From: Mangifera indica | Lineage: Eukaryota > Streptophyta > Magnoliopsida > Sapindales > Anacardiaceae | Reading direction: 5' to 3' | Length of the DNA: 64,000 bases | NCBI RefSeq assembly: GCF_011075055.1 | Contig: NC_058137.1 | Span: forward strand, 10,029,463-10,093,462 | Part shown: positions 44,249 through 55,860 of the stretch, in pieces | Numbering within the stretch: position 1 is the first letter of the stretch | Layout of the letters: each line of letters opens with the position of its first letter | The notes under the pieces: generated by a model | The model's database searches: none | What the model saw: only the letters and a program-made list of their open reading frames with translations | What the model was told of the DNA's origin: nothing | Position numbers and translations under genes: made by a program

Positions 44249-46290
44249 AAACTATTCACCTAGGTCTATGTCTTCATTCGGATCGCTATTTGGATTGTCT
44301 TTGGATTGTCGTTTAATCTCTCCAATTACATTCAAAACTAAGGCATGCAGGTTTGATAAAATAAAATTAAATAAATGAGATAAGGTTATTTAATACAAAT
44401 CCTTAATTAAAAGAATATTACAACCCAATTATTTAAACTTTGAAAAATGGCAAATTACACCCATGATCATCCCTTAATCATCCATCCATACAACATTCAC
44501 ATTAACATTTAATATAAATTATGAACTCATTCATAATCTATTAAATATTAATTCATAATATATAATCTAATCAAAATCATAATTAACAACATGCAATGAT
44601 TCAATCATTTAAGTATAATGGTATGATATATATTATTCAAATATTCATAATATTTATTTTAGGTAACATTTACCTAACATTAGACCATGACAACTTTCAC
44701 ATTCAATCAACATTAAGTGTTAATTGACCTTGTGCACCTTTATCAACTTATATATTTAATCATATTAATGCAAGTTGATAATTATACACAATGTTTCATT
44801 CAACTAATGCATCTAATCTCATTAATGCAAGTTAATTCTTGTATATAATCTTTCATTGAACTAATGCACCTAATCTCATTAATGCAAGTTGATTCTTGTA
44901 CATAATCTTTCATTCAACTAATGTACCTAATCTCATTAATGTAAGCTGATTCTTGTACACAATTTATCATTCAAACTAAAGTGAACAAAATCATACACAT
45001 CATCTCATAGTTCATATACATTCATTACCATTTAAAACAACATGCAAGTACTTTTATCATGCATCATATCATTTTAGATTATATGAAATTATATACATTA
45101 ATCACATACATCATAATTTTCACCCAAATGTCTTAATTAACATTAAAACATCATTTAGCATGTCCAAATGTGAACTTAAAAATTAATTCAGAATTTTTTA
45201 TCAACTTCAACATATATATGCAAATGTATTAACATATTTCCATACATCAAACTTTCCTATGCATATACCATACATGCATGCCTTTAATTCACGTATTTTA
45301 TGTACAATACACAAAATTAGCATAAATTTTCAATGTATATCATCATATAATCCAGCCAACATGCATTAATAAAAATTCCAGAATTTAAATTTCAATTCTC
45401 AAGTCAAAAAGCACATGTACGTCTAAATTAAGCACACATACATGCATCCTATGAACACTCCATCATATGCATGTCTTAAAGCACATGTTCTTCATCTTAG
45501 AATTATTAGAACATGGAAAAAAGAATTAAAACTCAACCAAGAAAGATTTAGCCCAGAGTTATAAAGCGAAACATACTTGAAAATCTTGATTTCCTAGCAA
45601 ACTAACAACATGCATGTACACATATGATACATATACATACCCTTATGTATAAAAATCATATATTTAGCTTCAAAAAGACATGCAAGGTGTTGAACCTTGA
45701 AGATGCAAAGAATGTTATGCATGTAGGTAGAATAAAAATCAAAGCATGATTAAGACATATAAGAGAAGGAGGAAACTTTTACCTACTCTTTTGCCTCCTA
45801 TAGGGATAGAGGATGATAGATTAAGCTCCTCACCTAAAAAACCTCCAAAGGAGTGCACCTTCCAAGCCAAATCTTAGAGAGAGGGGAGAGTTTTAAGTTT
45901 GTTTTGTAAGAGAAAGTAAAGTGCAAGAATGCTTATATTTTTTCAAAATAAACTAAAATGCACTTTATATAATGGTGACCCATTTTTCAATTTCAAAATT
46001 ATTATTTGGCCTTATAAATTCATAATTTGAAGCCTTACCATGCATTTATATCAAATATATACCCTAGCCACCTTAATTTGATCTAACATCTTAACTTTTA
46101 AATGTTATTTTTAAACCCATATAACATTTTATATGATTTTCATTTTTCTTCAGATGGTGTTAGCCATCCTTGGATAATTAATCATTCCTTTAGAAAACTT
46201 GGTTTATTGGTGTAACCTTTTAGGTTCACTGTAGTATAGTTGTGAGTCATTTTTCAGACATTTGAAAGGGCACCAAAAAATCAACTATGG
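44249..46290 (-). repeat. Probable gypsy LTR-derived region containing segment X
   Basis: AT-rich, non-coding. Its last 577 bp (45697-46273) are the inverted copy of 35090-35671. It includes a 57-bp tandem repeat (44764-44975). On the minus strand the AACTCTGGGCTAAATC block (about 45545-45560) recalls plant gypsy LTRs, but I could not find LTR termini or a primer site. Confidence 0.35.
44764..44975. repeat. 57-bp tandem repeat, 4 units
   Basis: ATTAATGCAAGTTGAT (with variants) starts at 44764, 44821, 44878 and 44935, exactly 57 bp apart. Each unit also has TTCATTCAACTAATG and ACCTAATCTC blocks. Confidence 0.85.
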
Positions 46291-47233
46291 TAAACATCTA
46301 GCAATGTGTCATAACCCTTAAACCACGATGAAGAAATACTCTATCAGGTCAAATATCTTCAATCGTATATTGTATGTAGATAATATCCTTTCGTTATCCA
46401 ATCTAGATCGATTTCAGACTCATAGATTGTTAAAGTCCTTACTTCGATTCTTTATGAATCATCAATTTAAATATTTAAAACATGTCATAATGAACATTAT
46501 TCATATGACTTGCATTATACTCTAACTAGAGATTCAATTTCCAATATTTATCAATATTAGCTTCAGAACTCAGATCTAGGTTGAATCAACAGATATTCAG
46601 AATCCAATACTTTCCAAGTCAGTAGATCCCATCTTAATCATCATTCTTCTCCATATACAAATAACACATGATTAGTATGGCTTGTCATATGAGATGTGGT
46701 TAACCCTGTATATATATACCAAATGAATCATACGTATTTGTATCGGATCTAACCATGACATCTCAGGTCAAATGATTACTTTGTACGCTAGTATAATCTT
46801 ATGATAAGTCATGGATTATGATTTAATAACCATGTGACTTATCGTTATTTGGTTATGTTTGAAAAAAGGTTCTTTAACTATTAATTCATACCAAAACCAT
46901 AATAACATAACCATCATCATCACCTGCATTAATGTCAACTTATGGCATTTAATATAAGTATTCAATATTTCTACTATGTGATATAATTGCCCAAGTTATG
47001 TCACATTCGTAGGGAACAATTTGATGACTCAGTAAGTATATTAAGTGAGTCATTTGGATAGTTCACATACACACATTATATCATCACAAATAAAAGAAAA
47101 AACTTATGCATATGAACAAAAAGACTACTTCTTTTATTAATAATTCACATAAATGTATATACAAGATTAAAATAACCCTAGAATTGACAACACAAATGGT
47201 TCATAAGACATACACTAATACAAACTACTCTTT
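46291..47233. other. AT-rich spacer
   Basis: No coding, RNA gene or recognised repeat. Confidence 0.4.
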
Positions 47234-47640
47234 ATTCTTAGAAACATTATTACCATCTTCTTTTACTAAAAACACTTCTTCACTTGTCAATTGACAATAT
47301 TCATCTAATTTTACTTCCCTATCACCTTTCAAAACCCTTTTATCTATAAAAACTCCACCATTTTCCTCAACCAAAATTTCTAATTTTTCTATCTCGTTAT
47401 TCTTTTCCCCACTTTTCCAAATTAAAGTTCCTTTACTTTAATTCCTTCAAAGTCCCTTCTTACCAACATCTACTTCACTTTCTTTAGCTTTATCTCCATT
47501 TCCTTCACTAAGTTCACTTATTTCACCCTCATTCTGCACATTTTCCTCCTTTTCACAAATGCCATCTCAATAATTTTCCTCAAATTCCTTCTTTTTAGCT
47601 CCAATTTCCCTTTCACGATGAAGGTCATAATCCCACGAAT
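47234..47640 (-). pseudogene. Acidic, Glu/Lys-rich coding remnant, unidentified
   Basis: One minus-strand frame from about 47637 to 47234 stays coding-like, broken by three internal stops. It includes DYDLHREREIGAKKKEFEEN, then EKEENVQNEGEISELSEG, EKNNEIEKLEILVEENGGVF and LDEYCQLTSEEVFLVKEDG. It is very rich in Glu and Lys and would be a charged, possibly coiled protein. I do not recognise the family; it could be a host gene fragment or part of a retroelement gag-like ORF. A plus-strand frame over 47106-47294 is its shadow. Confidence 0.4.
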
Positions 47641-48207
47641 TGTATCTTCAATGTGATCACCAATGAATCCTCCAAGGTTACTATGATAAATTTATAAGTG
47701 AAATATTAATGGTAATTTACTTGTATTTTAATAGGTCAAGATTTTAATCCATTAGCAAAGTTTAGTTAGGTGCGAGCTTGCAATTTTTTAATCTAAAGGG
47801 TGAGGACGTATTTCCCAAAACTTTCAATGGGTAATAACTATTTCATATTTTTAGGTAGTGCATGCATTTTCTAAGAAAAAGATATGAAAGAGATGCAAAG
47901 CAAAGGCTTAGACACAGTGAAGAGAGAAATACAATTTGGTCCCCTAGTTATGACCTAGATGTGTATTCCCAATAGAATGTGATACTAACATTTAGGTCCT
48001 TATCAAGTATCAACTTTCTGTGACTTATTTGAATATCTAAATAGCCTTAATTTGTTAATTTTTTATTTTTAATATTTTTATTTTCTTATAACAAATGGAG
48101 CAGTTCCAAATATTAACCAGGATTTTTAATTAGCTGTTGTCTATTTTTTTTAAAATAATTCTATCAATTTTAATTTTTTTACATAAGAAAATAGTAATGG
48201 TCTTTAT
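47641..48207. other. AT-rich spacer
   Basis: No coding or family-level repeat recognised. Confidence 0.4.
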
Positions 48208-49065
48208 TAGGGGTGTGCACGGTCCTATTTATTGCAGTTTGAGAGATTTTTCAAACTAAATTACAAAAAACGGTTTTAAAATTTTTCAAACCAAATTGAA
48301 AAATGGTTTGGATTATGATTTAAACTATAATTACTAGTATTTTATAATACACAATATATATTGTATCTTATGATATGATATGATATAAATAGAAAATAAT
48401 ACATATTATAAAGTATATTGAATTAATACGATACAATAAACATAACATACGATATAATATGTATTCTACGATACAATACATATTATCTATACAAAACAAT
48501 ACACTTTTTAAGAGAAAATGATAATGTAGGTATATATGAAAATTTTTAAAATGTTAAGGGTGTTTATGATTTTTCAAAATGATGACGTCCCAATTATAAT
48601 ATTTTATTAGTAATTTATTATTTTAATTTTTAAAAAGCGTATCATACAATATAATACACGATATGATAAATTGGGTTTTTGATATACGATGCAATGCATG
48701 ATTCGCTACTATAGTTTAAATCTTTTAAAATCATATATACATATATATAATTAATTGAATTATAGTTTTCTAAAATATAACATACACATTTAAAATAAAT
48801 ATAAAAAATATATATATACAATATACATGTATAGAAAATAACAAAATAAATATGAAAAACTAAGTTATGCACCTAATTGTTTATTGAAATATTTTGTCAA
48901 ATATAGTTTTTTACATATATATATATATATATATATAAAATATATGGTTTACGATATGGTTCGGTTTGAAAATCGTTCAAACCATAACCCGAACTGAAAA
49001 AAATGGTTTGAAAAATTTCAATCCAAATCAAACCATTTTAGGCAAAAAGTAGAAATCCCAAAAAA
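48208..49065. mobile_element. hAT-type MITE, degenerate
   Basis: Left end TAGGGGTGTGCACGGTCC, the classic end of a widespread plant hAT MITE family, followed by TTCAAACC/GGTTTGAA-rich inverted subterminal motifs (48239-48310; 48950-49035). The AT-rich middle includes (TA)n. The right terminus (expected to end in GCACACCCCTA) is not recognisable, so it is truncated or mutated. No coding. Confidence 0.55.
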
Positions 49066-49472
49066 AAATGTTAAATAATATTAATTTTGTTAGTTGATAG
49101 TTTTATTTTGGATGAATTTAAATAAATTTTATGTTCTTTTTCTTTCCAAGTTATATTGATTTGAGTATATTTATTTACTTTATTAATTTCACGCACTCTA
49201 GATCCTAAAGAGAAAACCTATTAAAGTGAGAATATGATTTATAAGGTAATACAAAATTTGTCTGAAACATTAATTTTTTAAAGTTTGGATAGAATGTGTT
49301 TTATTTATTTGGAATCTAAAATTTATTTAGTTTATTTTTGGGCTAAATCATTTTATTGGATTATTAAAATTTTGTGTATAATGTGTATTTTTATTATCTA
49401 TCAAGTATGTTCATTTTTTTTTGGCTTGAGTATTAAATTTTTCATTTAGCATTGATTTTGTATATACTTATT

Positions 49473-50140
49473 GTCCAAAAGACATATTCCCACCAAAGTT
49501 TTGGTACAAAAACAAATACACGCTTACGAGATTTTAAAAACTCAAATACCCATCCAAAGTTTAGTCCATTTTCACACACCCAAAAATTTTTTACTAGTAA
49601 TATTAAAATAAATAAAATTATATCTCATTTTCCTTTTTGGTATGAAAAACGAATAGTTTTCCTGAGGATTACGTTTTGAAAAATTCACTTTCCCCCTAAG
49701 GTTTGGAAAACAAATCTGGCCAACTAATACAATGAACAACATCCTCCCTCTTCGATGTTTCTTTCTCGATGACTCGTTCTCCTATGATGACGAAGGACAA
49801 AACCTTCATTTAGATTACTGTATGATTTGGCGTCACAAGAGAAAGAGTCATTGGGAGAGAAATGCTAGAAAGGGAGGCAACCATTCACTAGATTAGTTGA
49901 CTAGATTTGTTTTCCAAACTCTAGGGGGAAAAGTAAATTTTTCAAACCAGGGGAAAATGAGATATAATTTTATTTATTTTAATATTCTGATAAAATGATG
50001 ATTTTATGTTTAACCCTAACAAATTATACTTGAGTGTGTGATAATAGACTAAACCTTGCATAGGCATTTGGATTTTTGAAATCTCGCAAGTGTATATTTG
50101 TATTTACATTAAGCCTTGGGTGGGAATATGTCTTTTGGCC
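49473..50140. mobile_element. Foldback MULE-type MITE, copy g
   Basis: Left end GTCCAAAAGACATATTCCCACC (49473); right end GGGTGGGAATATGTCTTTTGGCC (to 50140). Long inverted arms: a left-arm stretch ending ...GGTTTGGAAAACAAATCTGG (about 49700) matches, inverted, a right-arm stretch beginning CTAGATTTGTTTTCCAAACT (about 49901). No matching 9-bp direct duplication; the right flank ATTCATTAT is the complement of the duplication flanking copy h. Confidence 0.75.
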
Positions 50141-50432
50141 ATTCATTATTGATATCTTTTGAGTTCCTCATAAGATATTAATAATTAATATCTTTTAAAC
50201 CTAAAGGATATTATAAGAAAATAATTTAAAATGAAAAAAAATATAAAAATATAAAATTAATATCCAAAGCTAACTGAGGCCTTATTTGTGTCGCAAGCAC
50301 TTATAATTTTTCTATGGCTCATGTGCTTTTATAGGTTTGTCTAATAAATTATATATTTTTAATATTTTTTTCATTTTTAATTATTTTCTTATAATATCTT
50401 TTAGGTTCAAAAGATATCAATAAATAATGAAT
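50141..50432. repeat. Inverted repeat spacer between foldback copies g and h
   Basis: The left arm starts ATTCATTATTGATATCTTTT, and the right arm ends with its near-complement at 50432. Inner matching blocks are AACCTAAAGGATATTATAAG (about 50198) and, inverted, CTTATAATATCTTTTAGGTT (about 50389). Arms of about 110 bp surround a centre of about 70 bp. Confidence 0.7.
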
Positions 50433-51105
50433 GGCCAAAAGACATATTCCCACCCAAAGTTTGGTGCAAAAACAAATATATGCCTGCGTGATTTCAAAAA
50501 CTCAAATACCTATCCAAAGGTTAGTCAATTTTCACACACTCAACAATTTTCTATTAAGGTTAAGAGTAAAATTGTTATTTTATTAGTAATATTAAAATAA
50601 ATAAAATTATATCTTATTCCCCTCTTAGTTTGAAAAACTAACAATTTCACTTAGGATTAATTTTTGAAAAATTCACTTTTCTCTTTAAGGTTTGCAAAAC
50701 AAATTCGACAAATGACTACCTCTCTCTCCTGCATTTCTCTCTTGACAGCTCTGCCTTCCGCAACAATGAATCATATGATCATCTAGACAATGAAACATTG
50801 TCTCGTTGATGCTTCATCGTCTAGGAGAAAGAGTCATTAGGAGAGAAACACCAAAAAGGGAGGTTGTCATTCATTGTATTAGTTGGCTAGACTTGTTTTC
50901 CAAATGCTAGGGGGAAAGATAATTTTATTTGTTTTAATATTACTAGTAAAATAACAATTTTACCTTTAACCTTAATAGAAAATTATTTGGTCTATGGAAT
51001 TGGACTAAATCTTGGTGGGTATTTAAGTTTTCGAAATCTCGCGAGCATATATTTGTTTTTTGCATCAAACCCTAGGATGGAATATGTCTTTTGGCCATAA
51101 TGAAT
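50424..51105. mobile_element. Foldback MULE-type MITE, copy h, with 9-bp target duplication
   Basis: The element is 50433-51096 (664 bp). Ends GGCCAAAAGACATATTCCCACCC and GGATGGAATATGTCTTTTGGCC. Perfect 9-bp duplication ATAATGAAT at 50424-50432 and 51097-51105. Highly similar to copy g throughout, so g and h are the youngest-looking pair of the family. Confidence 0.85.
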
Positions 51106-51125
51106 AAACATTATATTATGAGAAA

Positions 51126-52090
51126 TGGGTGCATATTTCATCAAAACATGCAACAATCAACCAAAACCAAGAAAATTGTTTTCACTATTTTTTTTCGTTC
51201 ATTTAAATGGGCAGCCAAAATGATCTCCAAATCAAGCTAGATTCAAATCGATACAAACATAACATAAAGAACTTTCTTTCAAGCTATGGAAATCCTCAAG
51301 ATTTAATAGATAAAACAGTCAAAATGCTAGTCAAAGTAAGTGATAGAAAACATAATTTTAGTGTAGCTCTCTGCCACAAACAAAAATAACACACTTGCAC
51401 ACTCTAATTTGGATTTCTAAGGAAACATAAAATGTAATCAAGGCATAAAGGAAAGTTCCACCAACCTTGGGGTTTTCTAGCACCAATCTTTCACCAAGAA
51501 TAATTGAAGAAAGGAAAGATAAGTGAAAGCTTCAAAGCTTCTCAACAGAGTTTATAAAATTTCCAATAATGACTAATGAATACATGGTATGAGGCCACCC
51601 TTTATTTAATGAAAGGGTTGGGTGGCAAAGTGGACATTTTAGGCAAAAATCAATTAAATTTTACCAAAACCCCTTAAATTAAGCTAAGCCACCTTTACAT
51701 ATCACACCTCATTCCCTAATTGATGAATACAAGACAAAATAGGACATATTTTTCCCTAAATCTAGGAACCATGTCTCTAGCTTTGCAACGAAGCTTCCAT
51801 TTAGTTCTAAGCCAACTAAATGTAGAAGTTTGAGTTATAAATAGGCTTCAAAAGAGGTTTGGGCTAATTAGGCTTGGAAATGCACCATATGAAGAACAAA
51901 CTACTTAAGGGGTTCTTATGTCCAACTAATGAGGTTACGCCTAAAAGTGAAGTTAGGCCAAAATTGATGGTACAATGTTTTTTTTGGCTTAGGAATTGTT
52001 AAAACTTCACCCTTTTTGGCTTCAAAGGCTGTATGGAGACTCAAGGATGGCTTGGAACCCAAAAATGGTAATAGAGCCATGTATGCATCA
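51126..52090 (-). repeat. 3' LTR of the non-autonomous gypsy element
   Basis: Aligns with 54214-55142, including shared blocks ATGGGCAGCCAAAATGATCT and AAGCTTCAAAGCTTCTCAAC. It is 36 bp longer than the 5' LTR because of internal insertions. Confidence 0.8.
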
Positions 52091-52299
52091 TCTACCCTAA
52101 GTTTAGAAGGCTTTATTGTCAAATCCTCAAGATGGCTATCCTCCACATATGGTGAGAGATCACATCAAATGTAGCTAAAACTCATCCTAATTCATCCGAA
52201 AGATTCACCTTTTGGTTGATTTTCCTTTCAAGCATTAATAATGCATAAACTAGTTGATGATAATTAAGAGCCCTTTCCACTTATCTTCCACTCATAAAC

Positions 52300-53400
52300 T
52301 AACTTTCTTTCTTGATTTCTTTTCCCTTGATGGTCTTATGAACTTATTGTGGACTAAGAAGGGTTAAAGTGATAGTCTTGTCATTGAATTTAAAGGAATA
52401 AATGTTCTTCTTGCCATCATGCTTCACTTCCTTATCAAATTGCTAAGGTCTTCCCAATAACAAGTGACAAGTATCCACAAGAATTGTATCATACAAAATC
52501 TCATCATTATAATACTTGCCAATAGAGATGGAAATAAGCATTTTCTTTGCAACTTATAGGCCGGTTCTATTACTCAACCATTGTAGTTTGTATGCTTGAG
52601 GATATGACATGGTTGATAATCCAAGTTTTTCTACTAAGGTGGATGAGGCCATATTTGCACAACTCCCACTATCAATAATCAAAGAACACATTTTACTTCT
52701 AATGGTGCACCTTAATTAAAAAATATGAAGTCTTTGCTCTTCATGAGAAAGAGGTTTGGCATGCAAAACCTTCTTAATGACTAATAACTCTCCTTTATCA
52801 GCACTTTGGATGACCTTTCTTCTTCTTCACTCTCGAAATTACTAAATTCATGGATGAAATCTTCACTTTCTTTTTCTTGAAAAGACTCCTTTATGGCTTG
52901 TATCTCTATCAAGGTCAAAACACTCTTATTAGGGCATTCAGCTTAGAAGTGTCTTTAGCCTTGGCATTTAAAGCACTTTTTATTAGAGAGGTCGATCTTC
53001 ATTATTTTAGGTTTGTCCTTGGCTAGCTCTACCACATTTTCCTTACCTTTCTTCTTGGAAGAAGAATCAGCAGCCTTTGTGTAGAATGGGAACCTTTATG
53101 GAAGGTAGTTCCCTTGGTAAAATATACGCCTTTGTTAAATAATGTCCCTTTAAAGAATGACTTAGAAACCATGGGTTTTATGGCTTTTTTTTGCTTTTCA
53201 ACCTTAGTGGCCAACTTGCATACATCCTCAAAGATGCAATAAGGTTGTAAGTCAACCATATTAGCTATGTCTTGGTTTAACCTACCAAGAAATCTTGCAA
53301 TGGTTTGCTCTTTAACCTCCGACAAGTCACTTCTCATCATTGACTTCTCAATTCCCTAATGCAATGCTTAACACTATCACTACCTTGCTTGAGAATGTGT
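52300..53400 (-). pseudogene. gypsy gag (C-terminal) and protease remnant
   Basis: The frame 53029-53340 contains ARFLGRLNQDIANMVDLQPY and EDVCKLATKVEKQKKA, the end of a plant gypsy gag. Then follow a zinc-knuckle remnant (KKCFKCQG, about 52980; AECPNK) and an acidic block (KESEDFIHEFSNFESEEEER). Protease-like pieces include ANMASSTLVEK (about 52640) and a decayed equivalent of the G-R-P-W-Q-x-D motif (52430-52450). Stops and frame changes are frequent. The affinity is with chromovirus-type gag-pol rather than Athila. Confidence 0.6.
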
Positions 53401-54213
53401 AGTTTGAGCTATAGATCTTGTCTATGGTTTTTGGGAATAAATCTCCTCTTTAGAAGCTTCTTAAGCTTTTCCTAAGACCTAACTCTCTCTTGGTCTTACC
53501 TTTATCTTTGCTTTTTCAAATTCTCCTACCACAAAGATGCATAATCCTTGAATTTCAAGATGGCTAGTTTACATTTTTTTCTCATCCGAGTAACTTTTAT
53601 ATTCAAAGACTCTTTCAATGGAATGTAACTAATCAACAAAGTCATCAAGGCTTGTACTTCTTTTAAATTTTGGGATATCAATTTTTAATCCCCTATCATC
53701 ATCTTTTTTTCTCCTTGGTGCCTTTTTCTTGTTTTTCCTTACTTGTTTCACTAAAAAGAATTAATTCCTCTCTATTATGCTTAGGAGGAGGATGGGGTCT
53801 AATGTGTCTTCTTGGGAGGTGTTATGGGGCTAGTTAAGGTAGAGGGGTGTTTGGTTTTGTGTTATAGCCATGTCCCTAAGGTATTACATGACTCGAGTTA
53901 GTTAGTTTTTAAGCTCTTTAATCTCCCTTTTTAACTTCATTTGTCTAACTTCCTAAGGGTAAGAGGGTAAAGAGAATGACGATGAGTTTCTTTTTTGGGA
54001 GATTTGATAATAAATAAGTAGGTGAAGGTTAAGATTTTCTGTGTTTTACGGTTAAGGTTTTAAGGTGTGGTGTGTAGCATGTGTTTAGGCTAGAATATGG
54101 TTTGGCTTTAAGCAAATTTTGTGGTCTGTGAATAGTACCTATTGGTGAACAACAACTCCGAAATGAAGAAAATCACAAGTAGCTCTTACAAACAACAAAG
54201 TTCTTATACCAAA

Positions 54214-55142
54214 TGGTGCATATTTCATCAAAACATGCAACAATCAATCAAAACTGAGAAAACTATTTTCACTATTTATTTGATATGTCCAAATTTTTTT
54301 GTTAATTTAAATGGGCAGCCAAAATGATCTCTAAATCAAAACAAAGTCATATCAATACAAACACAACACAAAGAGCTTTCTTTTAAGCTATGGTAGCCCT
54401 TAAGATTCAATAGATAAAACAGTCAAAATGCTAATCAAAGTCAGTGGCAGAAAACATAATTTTAGTGCAACTCTCTGTCATAAGCAAAAATAACATACAT
54501 GCGCATTCTAATTTGGATTTCTAAGGAAACATAAAATGTAACCAAGGTATAAAGGAAAATTCCACGAACCTTGGGGTCTTCCACCACCAATCTTCCACTG
54601 AGAATGAATGGATAAAGGAAAGATAAGTGAAAGCTTCAAAGCTTCTCAACAAAATTTATAAAATTTACAATAATGACTAATGAAATACATGGTGTGAGGC
54701 CACCCTTTATATAATGAGAGGATTGGTGGCAAAGTAGACATCCTAGGCAAAAATCAATCACATCTCATTCCCTAATTAATGAATACAAGACAAAATAGAA
54801 CACCTTTTTCCCTAAATCTAAGAACCATGTCTCCTAGCTTTGCAACCAAGCTTCCATTTAGTTCTAACCAACTAAATGGGCTTCAAAAGAGGCTTGGGTG
54901 GATTGGGCTTGGAAATGCACCATGTGAAGCTTATTTTAGGCTAAAAGAGCAAACTATTCAAGGGGTTCTTGAGTCCAAATAATGAGATAATGCCAAAAGT
55001 GAAGTTGGGCCAAAATTGAAAGTGCAATGCTTCCTTTGGCTTGGGAATTGTTAGAATTTCATCTTTCTTGGCTTCAAAGGTTGCATGGAGGCTTGAGGAT
55101 AGCTTGAAACCTAAAGATGACAATGGAGTTGTGTATGCATCA
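54214..55142 (-). repeat. 5' LTR of the non-autonomous gypsy element
   Basis: Direct repeat of 51126-52090. The minus-strand start is TGATGCATAC at 55142, with its inner end next to the putative primer site at 54213. Confidence 0.8.
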
Positions 55143-55147
55143 AGAAC

Positions 55148-55590
55148 ACAAAACATATTAATAATCACTAATGCCTTTTCAATTCCCAAAAATATAATAT
55201 TAATTTTATTTTTTGGAAAATATATTTTAGTTTTTCAAGGTATTAATTATTAATGTTTTATAAAGAACCCAAAAATATCAATAATTAATAAATATGATAT
55301 CATATAAAATACAAAACATATTAATAATCATTAATATCCTATTAGTTCCAAAAAATATAATATTAATTTTTATTTTTTAATCATTTAAATAGTATCAAGT
55401 CATGTTAGGTCAACCCACAAGCTTGGTTTTCAAGCCTTGGCACAACCCAAATAACTTGCAGATCTGACACGTCTCACTACAGTAGTGGGTCATGCCACCT
55501 ATTCATCCATCATCATATACAACTCTATGAGGAGTTATTATAACACCCTATTTTTAAGTAATCCTTATAAACTTAAGAAAACTATCTTAA
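55148..55590. repeat. AT-rich spacer with a direct repeat
   Basis: ACAAAACATATTAATAATCA with a following AAAAATATAATATTAATTTT block occurs at about 55147-55215 and again at 55312-55383. Confidence 0.6.
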
Positions 55591-55860
55591 GGGGGTGTTT
55601 GGTCACGCTAATATGTGATTAACTATTTTAATAATCTGTCTTTTATTATTACCATTACTTTGTTTAGTTCGTCAGGTAGTAAAAGATTCTAATTATCATT
55701 TATTACTAAGGTGATGTAACAGATAATATAAAGAATCATCTAATTATCACATTTATCTTATATATTAAAAAATTATCAAAGTAATCTTAATTTTGTTAAA
55801 TTTTATCCTCACTTATTAGATTTTAAGACTAAACTACCCTTATTTTCAATTAAAATAATA
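55591..55860. mobile_element. Tourist-like MITE fragment, copy 3
   Basis: Starts GGGGGTGTTTGGTCACGC and contains diverged equivalents of internal blocks of the two other copies (TTGTTTAGTTCGTCAGGTAG, then ATTACTAAGGTGATGTAAC). The right end is missing. Two of the matches are weak, so family membership is likely but not certain. Confidence 0.5.

Larger units (their letters stand above)
51126..55142 (-). mobile_element. Non-autonomous Ty3/gypsy element with gag and protease only
   Basis: LTRs 51126-52090 and 54214-55142 are direct repeats (starts TGGGTGCATATTTC and TGGTGCATATTTC on plus; ends TATGCATCA). Flanks AGAAA (51121-51125) and AGAAC (55143-55147) fit a 5-bp target duplication with one mismatch. 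The interior, read on minus, has gag and protease remnants but no RT, RNase H or integrase. After the 5' LTR the minus strand reads TTTGGTATAAGAAC, a possible diverged tRNA-Met primer site. Total 4.0 kb. Confidence 0.78.
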
